Origin: an uncultured Flavobacteriaceae bacterium
GTDB taxonomy: Bacteria > Bacteroidota > Bacteroidia > Flavobacteriales > Flavobacteriaceae
Assembly: GCA_937959395.1 (NCBI GenBank)
Contig: CALGLR010000022.1
Coordinates: forward strand, 34,233 to 98,232
Length of the DNA stretch: 64,000 nucleotides
Direction: 5' to 3'
Shown here: one piece after another, positions 36,524 to 46,500 of the stretch
Layout: every line of letters starts with the position of its first letter
Numbering within the stretch: the first letter of the stretch is position 1
Notes under the pieces: model-generated
Told to the model about the DNA's origin: nothing
The model's input: the letters and a program-made list of their open reading frames with translations, nothing else
Database searches by the model: none
Program-made: the position numbers and the translations under genes

Positions 36524-38392
36524 TTGAATTATCTAACAGTTGAAAATATAGCTAAGTCTTATGGAGAGCTAACACTCTTTAAAGACATTTCATTTAGTAT
36601 ACATAAAGATCAGAAAGTTGCTTTCGTTGCAAAAAACGGAACTGGAAAGACTTCGATTTTAAATATTTTATCTAAACTAGACCAACCAGATGCTGGCCAA
36701 GTTACCTTTAGAAAAGATATTGCCGTCTCTTTTCTTTCTCAAGAACCTTTCCTAAATAGTACATTAACTGTTGAAGAAACTATTTTTAGTTCAGACAATG
36801 CGATTCTTAAAGTTATTAAGAATTATGAAAATGCGTTATTAAATCCTGATGACGCAGAAGCATATCAACATGCTTTCGAGCAAATGGATGCTAATGAAGC
36901 TTGGGATTTTGAAACACAATACAAACAAATCTTATTTAAATTAAAGCTTGAAGACCTCAATCAAAAAGTGAGTACGCTTTCTGGTGGACAAAAAAAACGT
37001 TTGGCTTTAGCCAATGCTTTAATTAACAAACCAGACTTATTAATTCTTGATGAACCTACCAATCATTTAGATTTGGAAATGATAGAATGGCTCGAAGCCT
37101 TTTTTGCTAAAGCAAATATCACCTTATTTATGGTCACTCACGATCGTTATTTTTTAGAACGTGTTTGCAATGAAATCATAGAATTAGATCATGGTAAAAT
37201 GTATTCTTATAAAGGGAATTACTCTTATTATTTAGAAAAAAAAGAAGCTCGTATAGAAGTAGAACAAGTAGAAACAGGTAAAGCCAAACAACTCTATAAA
37301 AAAGAGTTAACATGGATGCGACGTCAACCCAAAGCAAGGACAACAAAATCGAAATCAAGAATTGATGATTTTGCCGATATAAAACACCGTGCTCATCAAC
37401 GTCGAAACGACCATGAAATGCAGCTTGAACTTAATATGGAGCGATTAGGTAACAAAATTTTAGAGCTTCATAAAATTTCTAAAGCATATGGTGAAAAGGT
37501 TCTATTAGACAAATTAGATTACACGTTTCAAAAAGGAGAACGTGCTGGTATTATTGGAAAAAATGGAACTGGTAAAACATCTTTTCTAAACATATTAACA
37601 CAAACTGCTCAACCAGATTCTGGAAAAATAGTTATTGGTGAAACCGTAAAGTTTGGTTACTATACCCAAACTGGTATTACACCAAAACCAAACCAGAAGG
37701 TAATTGATGTGGTAAGAGATTTTGGAGATTATATTCCCTTAAAAAAAGGAAGACAAATAAGCGCTCAACAACTACTAGAACGCTTTATGTTTGATCGCAA
37801 AAAACAATATGATTTTGTTGAAAAACTAAGTGGTGGTGAACGTAAAAGACTCTATTTATGTACTGTTTTAATCCAAAACCCAAACTTTTTAATACTCGAT
37901 GAGCCCACAAACGATTTAGACATCGTTACTTTAAATGTCTTAGAAGCTTTTTTATTAGACTTTCCTGGTTGCTTACTAGTCGTTTCTCACGACCGTTATT
38001 TTATGGATAAAATAGTAGATCACTTAATTATATTTAGAGGAGATGGAGTTATCGAAGATTTCCCTGGTAATTATAGCGATTTTAGAGCTTATGAGGACAG
38101 CAAGCCCCCTGAAGGCAAGGATGATACTCTTAAAAAAGAAAAAGCAAACTGGAAAAAAGACACTAAAACTACTAATAAGTTGTCTTACAATGAGCAAAAA
38201 GAATACAAGAATATTGAAAGTAAAATTAAAGCGCTAGGTTTTGATAAATCTGAATTAGAAGCTAAGTTTCTTAATCCTGATTTGTCTACAGAAGAGATTA
38301 ACACACTCTCTAAAGAGCTTCAAATCATTATTGATACTATAGAAGAAAAAGAAATGCGTTGGTTAGAGCTTTCAGAAAAAATGGAGGATTAA
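36524..38392 (+). CDS. ABC-F family ATPase (Uup/EttA-like), TTG start
   Basis: A 622-residue soluble protein with two ATPase domains and no membrane helices. ABC-F proteins bind ribosomes or protect translation. Domain 1 has Walker A KNGTGKTS, signature LSGGQKKRLALANAL and Walker B LLILDEPTNHLD. Domain 2 has Walker A KNGTGKTS, signature LSGGERKRLYLCTVL and Walker B FLILDEPTNDLD. Between them lies the inter-domain linker (about 240-310), rich in basic residues and glutamine. A charged C-terminal coiled coil (about 530-622) suggests the Uup type. The frame starts with TTG at 36524 (MNYLTVENIAKSYGE), the usual start of the flavobacterial homologues. The preceding 94 bases contain a decayed copy of this same start. 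Confidence 0.92.
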   Translation: MNYLTVENIAKSYGELTLFKDISFSIHKDQKVAFVAKNGTGKTSILNILSKLDQPDAGQVTFRKDIAVSFLSQEPFLNSTLTVEETIFSSDNAILKVIKNYENALLNPDDAEAYQHAFEQMDANEAWDFETQYKQILFKLKLEDLNQKVSTLSGGQKKRLALANALINKPDLLILDEPTNHLDLEMIEWLEAFFAKANITLFMVTHDRYFLERVCNEIIELDHGKMYSYKGNYSYYLEKKEARIEVEQVETGKAKQLYKKELTWMRRQPKARTTKSKSRIDDFADIKHRAHQRRNDHEMQLELNMERLGNKILELHKISKAYGEKVLLDKLDYTFQKGERAGIIGKNGTGKTSFLNILTQTAQPDSGKIVIGETVKFGYYTQTGITPKPNQKVIDVVRDFGDYIPLKKGRQISAQQLLERFMFDRKKQYDFVEKLSGGERKRLYLCTVLIQNPNFLILDEPTNDLDIVTLNVLEAFLLDFPGCLLVVSHDRYFMDKIVDHLIIFRGDGVIEDFPGNYSDFRAYEDSKPPEGKDDTLKKEKANWKKDTKTTNKLSYNEQKEYKNIESKIKALGFDKSELEAKFLNPDLSTEEINTLSKELQIIIDTIEEKEMRWLELSEKMED

Positions 38393-38418
38393 AATGTTAG
38401 AAATTAATCATACTATAG

Positions 38419-40719
38419 TCATTTTTTAAGGACTTTAATCATATGCGTTCTCATACCATTATCGACTTTTATAAAATAATACCCACTTTGTAAAAATGAG
38501 AAGTAACCACTAAGGTCTATACTTTGAATGTTATTAGTATTGGTTTTCTGTTTAATGGTATTAATCATGCGTCCGCCAATATCGATAATAGATAAGTTTG
38601 CGCTCTTTTCAAAGCTTCCATAATATTTTAAAACCACACGACTCCCATCTGTTGGATTGGGGTAAATCATAATCTTATTACTAGCATTTAAATCATAAGT
38701 ATCATTTACACCAAGTATGGTGCTTATAGTCACATCTTCGCTACCTGTTTGAGACCAATTTCCAGCTTCATCGCGAACTAAACTATTTATTCTCCCTTGA
38801 GTTGTTCTAATATCTTTAGTTACTTCGTCTCCAGCAGTGATCGTAACACTATTATTTGCACGGTATTTATAAACTTTTAAGTCATCAAAATCCATTTCGG
38901 TTGCATTTGTACGAAGAGAAATAGCATTTCCCGAAGTTATAGGAGATGTATCTGTCCAATATAAAACAAGCTTATTATTTTTAAAAACTTGAATAACACC
39001 GTAACTGGGACTGTAAGTAATTTTATAATTAGACCACTCATTATCCAACTCAACATCAACAGTTTCCCTAATATTTAATACATTATCTGCGGTCTCATAA
39101 ATTCTTAATTTATTATCTTCTCCACTAAACCAAATGAGATAAGAGTTTCCACGTTCACTTAAAGAATAATCACTAGACATGATATGAATACCAAATTTTC
39201 GCGGTCCATCTTGTGATATAATTTTAGCTGAAAACTCATAGAGATAGGGCAAACTAGTGTTTTGCGACAAAGAAGTACTCAAGCTTGTATTTTCCGAAAG
39301 CGTATTAGATTGTCTTAAATGACCATCTGCACTACTCCAATTACCATCTCCCAAAGCGTATCCGGAATACAATTCATTATAATTATCATTAAAGAAACCA
39401 TTATCGCTATTAGCATACCAATTATCTCCATATTTTTCTAAGGCTTGGTAATATTTACGAGTAACCCTTATATTATCATTATCATTAAAATTTACATTAA
39501 AATCACCTGCTTGTGCTGTTCCTCCTGGTACTGATACTGTTGTTGTAGGATTCATAGTATCTATAGGAACATCGTTACAATCATTGTCTAATAATGTTCC
39601 TGTTGTTGTTCTTAAATTTTCTAATATATCATATCCACCATCTCCAGGACATACTGTACAACCACCTCCATCTCTATGTCCTGCAATATTATTAAGTGTG
39701 CCAACCGAATAATGATAAGAAGCCCCTTCTGGATCTATATTTTCTTTATTGGCTTTCCATGCAAATAAAGAAGCTAAAGCCTCTTGAGTTAAATTAGTAG
39801 GTGTAACGGTTGAATAATCACCTAACATACAAACTCCCATAGTTTGCGAGTTCTTACCACAAAAATGAGCACCTGTACTACGATCTCCTCCAGCACGCCC
39901 TTCATATATTGTTCCCGTTGGAGAAATAAGAAAATTATAACCAATATCAGACCATCCATTACCATCCATATGAAAATTTTGAATTGCACGAACTCTAGCA
40001 GCCCAATCACTGCTGGTATTAGCTCCAACTTCATGATGTACGATAAGATGTGTTGCTATTGTAGGCTGAAAAATATCACCATTAACATATCTTGCATTCC
40101 ATTGATCACGTGAAATTACATTAGGTTTTTCACACCCCATAAATGATTTATCATTTACTTTATTTTTGATATCAAGTTTTGTTTTTTCAGGAGTATTACC
40201 AGGACTGTATTGGTTTATTTTAATATTAGATATGGTTATTTTTTCTTTTGCTGAAAAGGCAACTTTATATTGAATGAATTTCACATTTACCTTTAAAAAA
40301 GTCATTACTGAGACGAGTTGTTCTCCATTTTCTTCAAAATGCCCTTCGAAAACTGTTTTTTTCCAATCCGTCCATAAGACACCATCTGTTGAAGTACGAA
40401 AACTTAAATTTAAATTGTTTTTGTAAATACCAGTGCCTTTCCAAACCGTATAAGATGATATAAATGGTTTAGGGTTATTAAGATTAATTTTTACAGGGTT
40501 TAATGTAAGAGTTGTTAATTTAGTATGAGTAGCTTCTACAGTTATTTTTTTATCGGTATACTTTATTAAACCATTATTGACCATTAAATTCTCAGGATGA
40601 AACAAAATAATATCGCTTTTAAAATCTTCCCCATCAAGTAAAACACTTTCTTGAGCTAATCCTCTATTATTCCATAAAAAACATTGAATAATAATTATAA
40701 AAAATAGTATCCTTTTCAT
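38419..40719 (-). CDS. Secreted peptidoglycan-recognition amidase with T9SS sorting domain
   Basis: An N-acetylmuramoyl-L-alanine amidase exported through Sec and T9SS. The start at 40719 (766 residues) gives a clean signal peptide (MKRILFFIIIIQCFLWNN). A start at 40794 adds 25 residues in front of it and is less likely. After a beta-rich N-terminal domain (about 30-175) comes a PGRP/amidase_2 domain (about 200-370). Its zinc ligands are visible as H228 (LIVHHEVG), H348 (AGHRDG) and C357 (CPGD), and Y261 (IGYNFLI) is the catalytic tyrosine, so it should be active. A concanavalin-like region follows, then a type A sorting domain (IMIYPNPTDGSRV...). It converges on the ABC-F gene with 26 bases between the ends. 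Confidence 0.9.
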   Translation of the reverse strand: MKRILFFIIIIQCFLWNNRGLAQESVLLDGEDFKSDIILFHPENLMVNNGLIKYTDKKITVEATHTKLTTLTLNPVKINLNNPKPFISSYTVWKGTGIYKNNLNLSFRTSTDGVLWTDWKKTVFEGHFEENGEQLVSVMTFLKVNVKFIQYKVAFSAKEKITISNIKINQYSPGNTPEKTKLDIKNKVNDKSFMGCEKPNVISRDQWNARYVNGDIFQPTIATHLIVHHEVGANTSSDWAARVRAIQNFHMDGNGWSDIGYNFLISPTGTIYEGRAGGDRSTGAHFCGKNSQTMGVCMLGDYSTVTPTNLTQEALASLFAWKANKENIDPEGASYHYSVGTLNNIAGHRDGGGCTVCPGDGGYDILENLRTTTGTLLDNDCNDVPIDTMNPTTTVSVPGGTAQAGDFNVNFNDNDNIRVTRKYYQALEKYGDNWYANSDNGFFNDNYNELYSGYALGDGNWSSADGHLRQSNTLSENTSLSTSLSQNTSLPYLYEFSAKIISQDGPRKFGIHIMSSDYSLSERGNSYLIWFSGEDNKLRIYETADNVLNIRETVDVELDNEWSNYKITYSPSYGVIQVFKNNKLVLYWTDTSPITSGNAISLRTNATEMDFDDLKVYKYRANNSVTITAGDEVTKDIRTTQGRINSLVRDEAGNWSQTGSEDVTISTILGVNDTYDLNASNKIMIYPNPTDGSRVVLKYYGSFEKSANLSIIDIGGRMINTIKQKTNTNNIQSIDLSGYFSFLQSGYYFIKVDNGMRTHMIKVLKK

Positions 40720-41085
40720 ATTTAATACACTTTTAATTGTTCGTTTTAAGTCAATCAATAAAAAAGCTTTCTCTGCAAAACATTTATAAACCATTAAATC
40801 TAAACATCTTAACTAGCTTCTTTAATTATAAATTAATACTTTATTTTTACCACTATTAAAGTCATACTCTTTTTATTGGCGTAAAGTGCTTATTTTGAGA
40901 CAAACTGTGTTAAAAAAAATCAATACAATTAAAACAACTAATCATAGTACTACTATTATAACTTTTAAGACTTCTAACTCGTACATTATTTGTAATTTCG
41001 CTCTTTAATTATTTTATCGAATACTTATCTTTATAATTATATACGGTTAATTTAATTTTGAAGATTCTTTTTAATTATTATAAAT
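40720..41085. other. Divergent intergenic region, AT-rich
   Basis: The 366 bases separate the amidase and methyltransferase genes, which point away from each other, so promoters for both should lie here. The only exact TAnnTTTG box I found is TAATTTTG at 41053-41060, 26 bases before the GTG start of the methyltransferase. No hairpin, RNA gene or open frame stands out. Confidence 0.5.
41053..41060 (+). promoter_or_regulatory. Putative -7 box for the methyltransferase gene
   Basis: TAATTTTG matches TAnnTTTG and lies 25 bases before the GTG start at 41086. At the -33 position there is TTA rather than TTG, so the match is partial. Confidence 0.4.
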
Positions 41086-41859
41086 GTGTTTCACCAAACG
41101 GCTTCATATATTAAATTTCTACTAAAAGCAACCAATCAACATGGTGTACACTCCCCTTTTGTATATAATTTAATAACAAAATGTATTTATGATAACAAAA
41201 AACACCCAGAGTACGATTTAATTAAACGCTATAAAAAATACCTTATAGAAAATAGCACTAAAATTGATGTTATAGATTTGGGTTCTGGTAGTCGTGTCTT
41301 TAAATCTAATAAGAGATTAGTCTCAAAAATGGCATCAAAAGCAGGATCTACAAGAAAAGAAACCCGATTACTTTTCAGGTTAGCAAAATACTTTCAATTT
41401 AAAAACAGTTTAGAATTAGGAACTTCTTTAGGTATTGCTTCTTATGCAATATATTTAGGAAATACGAATAATAACTTATTAACTATTGAAGGCTGTCCAA
41501 ATATTTCTAAATTTACTAGAAGTACATTTAAAACATTTAACTTAAAAAACACAACTTTAAAAACAGGTGATTTCTCTGAGGTTATTAAACAAGAACAAAA
41601 TAATACTTACGATTTTATTTATTTTGATGGTAATCATCAAAAAGAAGCCACTCTTAATTATTTTGAAAAACTTTTACCTACCGCTAATAATGAGTCTGTG
41701 TTTATTTTTGATGACATATACTGGTCTAAGCAAATGACTGAAGCCTGGGAGATCATAAAAAAACATCCAAGAGTTACTGTAACCATAGACACTTTTTTCT
41801 GGGGAATTGTTTTTTTTAGAAAAGAACAAGCTAAGGAGCATTTTACGATTCGAGTTTGA
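41086..41859 (+). CDS. Class I SAM-dependent methyltransferase, GTG start
   Basis: A 257-residue protein with SAM-binding blocks NSLELGTSLGIASYAIYL, LLTIEGCPN, YDFIYFDGNHQKEATLNYF and FIFDDIYWSKQM, the D-D-I-x-W-S segment typical of a flavobacterial O-methyltransferase-like group. The GTG at 41086 overlaps an out-of-frame ATG. An in-frame stop (TGA, 41059-41061) limits any longer form. The gene at 47052-47909 encodes a clear paralogue with the same block order, so the pair arose by duplication or transfer of related genes. The substrate is unknown. Confidence 0.85.
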   Translation: MFHQTASYIKFLLKATNQHGVHSPFVYNLITKCIYDNKKHPEYDLIKRYKKYLIENSTKIDVIDLGSGSRVFKSNKRLVSKMASKAGSTRKETRLLFRLAKYFQFKNSLELGTSLGIASYAIYLGNTNNNLLTIEGCPNISKFTRSTFKTFNLKNTTLKTGDFSEVIKQEQNNTYDFIYFDGNHQKEATLNYFEKLLPTANNESVFIFDDIYWSKQMTEAWEIIKKHPRVTVTIDTFFWGIVFFRKEQAKEHFTIRV

Positions 41860-42110
41860 ACTTGAAATTGAAGTTGAAAACACATAAAACACCTCCCTAC
41901 CCCTCCTCAAGGAAGGAACAATTACCTAATTACTCAAACCTATTTCTTCATGTACAACATCCTCTGCCTTTGTTGGTGTTTTTCACCAACAAATCATTTA
42001 TTTAGAAGTAGATTTTATTAAAATAGATGTTGGTGAAAAACACCAACATCGGCGAAAAGAAACTGAAATCGAAATTCAAGTTCAGGTTCAGGTTCAGGTT
42101 CAGGTTCAAA
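41855..42110. repeat. Palindromic intergenic repeat with hexamer array
   Basis: Between two coding genes lie short purine-rich repeats and hairpins. At 41971-41991 and 42028-42048 are inverted copies of one element, each itself a hairpin with 7-bp arms GTTGGTG and CACCAAC around five T or five A. On the left flank degenerate GAACTTGAAATTGAAG repeats (from 41855) mirror a right-flank array of 4.8 GTTCAG hexamers (42080-42108), so the whole region is roughly palindromic. A C-rich block, CACCTCCCTACCCCTCC (about 41889-41905), lies between. No protein or RNA gene is recognised. The region could be a mobile repeat, or part of a terminator or regulatory structure. Confidence 0.65.
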
Positions 42111-42174
42111 AAACATTTGAGTATTAGTAACAAAATCTCTTGAATTTTAAATTCAAAATACAGAACTTGCTCAC

Positions 42175-42747
42175 ATGAAAATTTATACAAAAACAGGAGA
42201 TAAAGGTACTACTGCATTATTTGGAGGCACACGCGTTCCAAAACATCATATTAGAATTGATAGTTATGGTACAGTAGATGAGTTAAACTCGCACATAGGA
42301 CTTATTAGAGATCAAAACGTCGAAAAACACTACAAGGATATTCTTATAATAATTCAAGACAAATTATTCACTGTAGGAGCAATTTTAGCGACCGACCCTG
42401 AGAAAGCAACGCTTAAAAACGGTAAAGAGCGTTTAAATATTCCTAAAATTTCTTCTGAAGACATCGCACTTCTAGAGCGTGAAATGGATACTATGAATGA
42501 AACATTACCGCAAATGACACATTTTGTTTTACCTGGAGGTCATCAAACCGTGTCATACTGTCATATAGCTCGTTGTGTCTGTCGTCGTGCAGAACGTTTA
42601 GCTTCTGCTCTTAATGAATTAGAGCCCTTTTTACCTGAAGCGCTAACCTATTTAAACCGTCTTTCTGACTATATTTTTGTATTGGCACGAAAATTGTCTC
42701 TTGATTTGCAAGCAGAAGAAGTAAAATGGATTCCTCAAAAGAACTAA
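42175..42747 (+). CDS. Cob(I)alamin adenosyltransferase, PduO type
   Basis: A 190-residue trimeric-type ATP:corrinoid adenosyltransferase, which makes adenosylcobalamin for B12-dependent enzymes. The N-terminal ATP motif is KIYTKTGDKGTTALFGG, followed by SYGTVDELNSHIG. The C-terminal helices hold CHIARCVCRRAERLASAL and RLSDYIFVLARKLS, with the arginines and Asp that bind ATP and cobalamin. Length is normal. It stands alone on its strand with repeats before it, and no B12 riboswitch can be seen upstream. Confidence 0.93.
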   Translation: MKIYTKTGDKGTTALFGGTRVPKHHIRIDSYGTVDELNSHIGLIRDQNVEKHYKDILIIIQDKLFTVGAILATDPEKATLKNGKERLNIPKISSEDIALLEREMDTMNETLPQMTHFVLPGGHQTVSYCHIARCVCRRAERLASALNELEPFLPEALTYLNRLSDYIFVLARKLSLDLQAEEVKWIPQKN

Positions 42748-42850
42748 CTTCACTGTGATTTTAGTAACACTGTAAAAAATTTAATATCAAAATAGTTTCA
42801 GTGAAAAAAGACGTTCTTAAAAATTATTGAGTAAATAATTCACTTTTTTC

Positions 42851-42880
42851 TTGGCTATCTAAAGTAAAAAATTACTTTTG
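42851..42880 (+). promoter_or_regulatory. Bacteroidetes-type promoter (-33 and -7) for the DUF2795 gene
   Basis: TTG at 42851-42853, then 19 bases, then TACTTTTG at 42873-42880 gives a full match to the Bacteroidetes TTG-N19-TAnnTTTG promoter. The ATG of the small gene is 20 bases downstream at 42901. This is the best promoter in the window. Confidence 0.8.
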
Positions 42881-42900
42881 CAAAATAAAACAATTAAGAA

Positions 42901-43122
42901 ATGTATTGGACATTAGAATTAGCATCTTATTTAAGTGATGCACCTTGGCCAGCCACTAAAGATGAACTTATAGATTACGCTATTAGAACAGGAGCACCTT
43001 TAGAAGTCGTTGAAAACTTACAAGCAATTGAAGATGAAGGAGATTCATACGATTCTATAGAAGAGATTTGGCCGGATTACCCAACAGATGAAGATTACCT
43101 CTGGAACGAGGATGAGTATTAA
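42901..43122 (+). CDS. DUF2795 domain protein
   Basis: A 73-residue acidic soluble protein: MYWTLELASYLSDAPWPATKDELIDYAIRT in two blocks, then GAPLEVVENLQAIEDEGDSYDS and an Asp/Glu-rich tail (DEDYLWNEDEY). This is the DUF2795 family, often found immediately upstream of secA in Flavobacteriaceae, as here. Function is unknown. The conserved pairing suggests a link with secretion or translation, but that is inference. It has its own strong promoter and a terminator after it, so it need not be co-transcribed with secA. Confidence 0.88.
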   Translation: MYWTLELASYLSDAPWPATKDELIDYAIRTGAPLEVVENLQAIEDEGDSYDSIEEIWPDYPTDEDYLWNEDEY

Positions 43123-43159
43123 TTTTAGAATTAAGTATTATAGAATTTATAAAACCAAT

Positions 43160-43189
43160 AAAAAGTCTCCTAATATAGAGGCTTTTTTT
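43160..43189 (+). terminator. Hairpin terminator after the DUF2795 gene
   Basis: AAAAAGTCTC pairs with GAGGCTTTTT (ten pairs, one a G-T wobble) around an 8-base loop and is followed by a run of T. It lies 38 bases after the stop codon. The same stem, rich in A on the left and T on the right, could work in both directions. Confidence 0.7.
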
Positions 43190-43558
43190 GTGTTTAATTT
43201 ACATTAATGCTTATTATTTAAAATGAGACATTATTAATTTGAATTATATTTTGTTCAGATAAAATAGAAAATATAAGCATAGCATCCTGTGCTGAGCGCA
43301 GCCGAAGTATAGTTACGCTGTTATCTCATATTAAAATATGGACAATAATAGAAACAAATTATATGATTTATTTTAAGTTATAATTTGTATAGGACCAATA
43401 CCATTACAAAAATTGGTATAAAAACAATAACAAAACGTATCTTTGAAAGGCTTTTATTTTAGGCTTTTTCTTAAGATATTAAATATCTTTTTGATTATTA
43501 AACATAAAACTAAATGAGATTTACTAGTTAAGTTCATTTAAAATAAAAATATACATAC
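43190..43558. other. Gap before secA: flavobacterial repeat, short inverted repeat and possible promoter
   Basis: At 43286-43309 lies a G/C-rich word (CTGAGCGCAGCCGAAG and flanks) that looks foreign in this AT-rich DNA and resembles a short repeat often seen between flavobacterial genes. At about 43394-43416 ACCAAT and ATTGGT form a short inverted repeat. TATCTTTG at 43438-43445 matches the -7 consensus and lies 113 bases before secA. I see no small gene. Confidence 0.45.
43438..43445 (+). promoter_or_regulatory. Putative -7 box for secA
   Basis: TATCTTTG matches TAnnTTTG. A TTG lies 22 bases further upstream (43413-43415), more than the ideal 19. It would give a leader of about 110 bases before the secA ATG, longer than usual. 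Confidence 0.35.
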
Positions 43559-46500
43559 ATGAGTTTTTTAAATTCCATATTAAAGGTATTCGTTGGCGAC
43601 AAGTCTAAACAAGACGTGAAGGCACTTTCGCCTGTAGTGGAGCAAGTCAAATCTTTTGAAAGTGCATTAGAAGCACTTTCTAACGATGCACTTAGAGCCA
43701 AAACATCTGAATTCAAAGCAATCATTGCTGAGGCACGCAAACCACTTAATGATCGTATAGATGCCTTACTTAAAGAGTCTGAAAATACTGAAGATATAGA
43801 TAGACGTGAGGATATTTATCAAGAGATTGATAAAATTAAAGATGAATCTTACCATGCTACCGAAGCCGTATTAAACACTATTCTTCCTGAAGCTTTTGCC
43901 GTTGTTAAAGAAACAGCAAAACGTTTTACAAATAATACAGAAATAACAGTAACTGCAAATGCTTTTGATAGAGAAATCTCTGGAGATAATGATTATGTAA
44001 CGCTAGAAGGCGATCAAGCCACTTGGTCTAATTCATGGGATGCTGCTGGAAAAGCAATTACTTGGGATATGATTCACTATGATGTGCAACTTATTGGTGG
44101 AGCAGCAATGCACCAAGGTAAAATTGCCGAAATGCAAACTGGTGAAGGAAAAACATTAGTCGCTACGCTTCCTGTATATTTAAATGCTTTAGCAGGTAAA
44201 GGGGTACACTTAGTAACCGTAAATGATTACTTAGCAAAACGTGATAGTGCTTGGATGGCACCAATATTTCAGTTTCATGGTATGAGTATTGATTGTATTG
44301 ATTATCACCAACCTAATTCTGCAGCTCGTAAAAAAGCGTATAATTCAGATATTACTTACGGAACAAATAATGAATTTGGATTTGATTATTTACGTGATAA
44401 TATGTCCAACTCTCCAGACGATTTAGTGCAACGTCCTCACCATTATGCTATAGTAGATGAAGTTGATTCTGTTTTAGTAGATGATGCTAGAACGCCATTA
44501 ATTATTTCTGGACCAATACCAAAAGGCGATGTTCACGAATTTGATGAATTAAAACCAAAAGTTGAAAGTATTGTTTCTGTACAACGTAAACAATTAGTTA
44601 GTGTCCTTGCTGAAGCAAAAAAATTAATTGCCGCTGGCGAAGATAAAGAAGGTGGTTTTCAATTACTACGTGCTTATAGAGGTATTCCTAAGAACAAAGC
44701 TTTAATTAAGTTTTTAAGTGAAGAAGGGATTAAGCAATTGCTTCAGAAAACAGAAAATTTCTATATGCAAGACAACAACAGAGAGATGCCTAAGGTAGAT
44801 GCTGAGTTGTATTACGTTATTGAAGAAAAAAATAATCAAATTGAATTAACCGATAAGGGTATCGAATTCATTTCTGGGAAAGACGATCCTAACTTTTTCG
44901 TAATGCCAGAAATTGGTGTCGAAATCGGAAAAATAGAAGCAAAAGGACTTTCTAAAGAAGATGAAGCTGAAGAGAAAGAAGTTCTTTTTAGAGATTTTGG
45001 TGTAAAATCTGAACGTATTCACACACTTAACCAGCTTTTAAAAGCTTATGCTTTATTTGAAAAAGATAACCAGTATGTGGTTATGGAAAATAAAGTAATG
45101 ATTGTAGATGAGCAAACAGGTCGTATTATGGATGGACGTCGTTATAGTGACGGTTTACACCAAGCGATCGAAGCTAAAGAAAATGTGAAAATTGAAGATG
45201 CTACGCAAACTTTCGCAACTGTAACTCTACAGAATTTCTTTAGAATGTATCGTAAACTATCTGGAATGACGGGTACTGCGGTTACTGAAGCTGGAGAGCT
45301 TTGGGAAATTTATAAATTAGATGTTGTAGAGATTCCAACAAATAGACCAATTGCTAGACATGATAGAGATGATTTAGTTTACAAAACAAAACGTGAAAAA
45401 TATAATGCAGTTATTGATGAAGTTACTAAATTGTCTCAAGATGGTCGCCCTGTTTTAATTGGTACGACCAATGTAGAAATTAGTGAACTTTTAGGTAAAA
45501 TGCTATCGATAAGAAAGGTTCCACACAATGTCTTAAATGCAAAATTACATAAAAAAGAAGCCGATATTGTTGAAGAAGCAGGTAAACCAGGACAGGTAAC
45601 CATTGCAACCAATATGGCAGGTCGTGGTACAGATATTAAGTTAAGTGACCAAGTAAAAGCATCTGGTGGTTTAGCTATTGTTGGTACAGAGAGACATGAT
45701 TCGCGTCGTGTAGATAGGCAATTACGAGGTCGTTCTGGTAGACAAGGAGACCCAGGTAGTTCACAATTTTATGTATCATTAGAAGATAATTTAATGCGTC
45801 TTTTTGGTAGTGAACGTATTGCCAAGATGATGGATAAAATGGGATTAAAAGAAGGCGAAGTGATTCAGCATTCTATGATTTCTAAATCTATTGAGCGTGC
45901 GCAGAAAAAAGTAGAAGAAAATAATTTTGGTGTTCGTAAGCGTTTATTAGAATATGATGATGTGATGAACTCGCAACGTGAAGTGGTATACAAACGTCGT
46001 TATCATGCATTATTTGGAGAACGTCTTCGTGTGGATTTAGCGAATATGATTTTTGATACCTCTGAAGGTATTACCGAAACTAATAAAGAAGCTAGCGATT
46101 TTACAAATTTCGAATTTGAATTAATTCGTTATTTCTCAATGAGCTCTCCTGTATCTGAACAAGAGTTTAATAAATTATCGTCTCAAGACATTGCTAAGCG
46201 GGTTTATAAAGCAGCTTTCGATCATTATAAAGAAAAAATGGCTAAAAATGCCGACGTTGCTTTCCCTGTAATTAAAGATGTATACGAAAACCAAGGTGAT
46301 AAGTTTAAACGCATTGTAGTGCCATTTACAGACGGTGTAAAGACGTTACAAGTCGTTACAGATCTTGAAGGCGCTTATAATACTCAAGGAAAACAATTAG
46401 TAACCGATTTTGAAAAGAATATTACACTAGCCATTATAGATGATGCTTGGAAAACCCATTTACGTAAAATGGACGAATTAAAGCAATCTGTGCAATTAGC

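Noticed and set aside
42110..42174. Cobalamin riboswitch before the adenosyltransferase gene
   Set aside because: The gap is too short and AT-rich and contains no B12-box sequence (GCCACTG).
42002..42190. Minus-strand frame with LNLNLNLNLN repeats
   Set aside because: The protein is only the translation of the GTTCAG hexamer array in the intergenic repeat. It has no family features.
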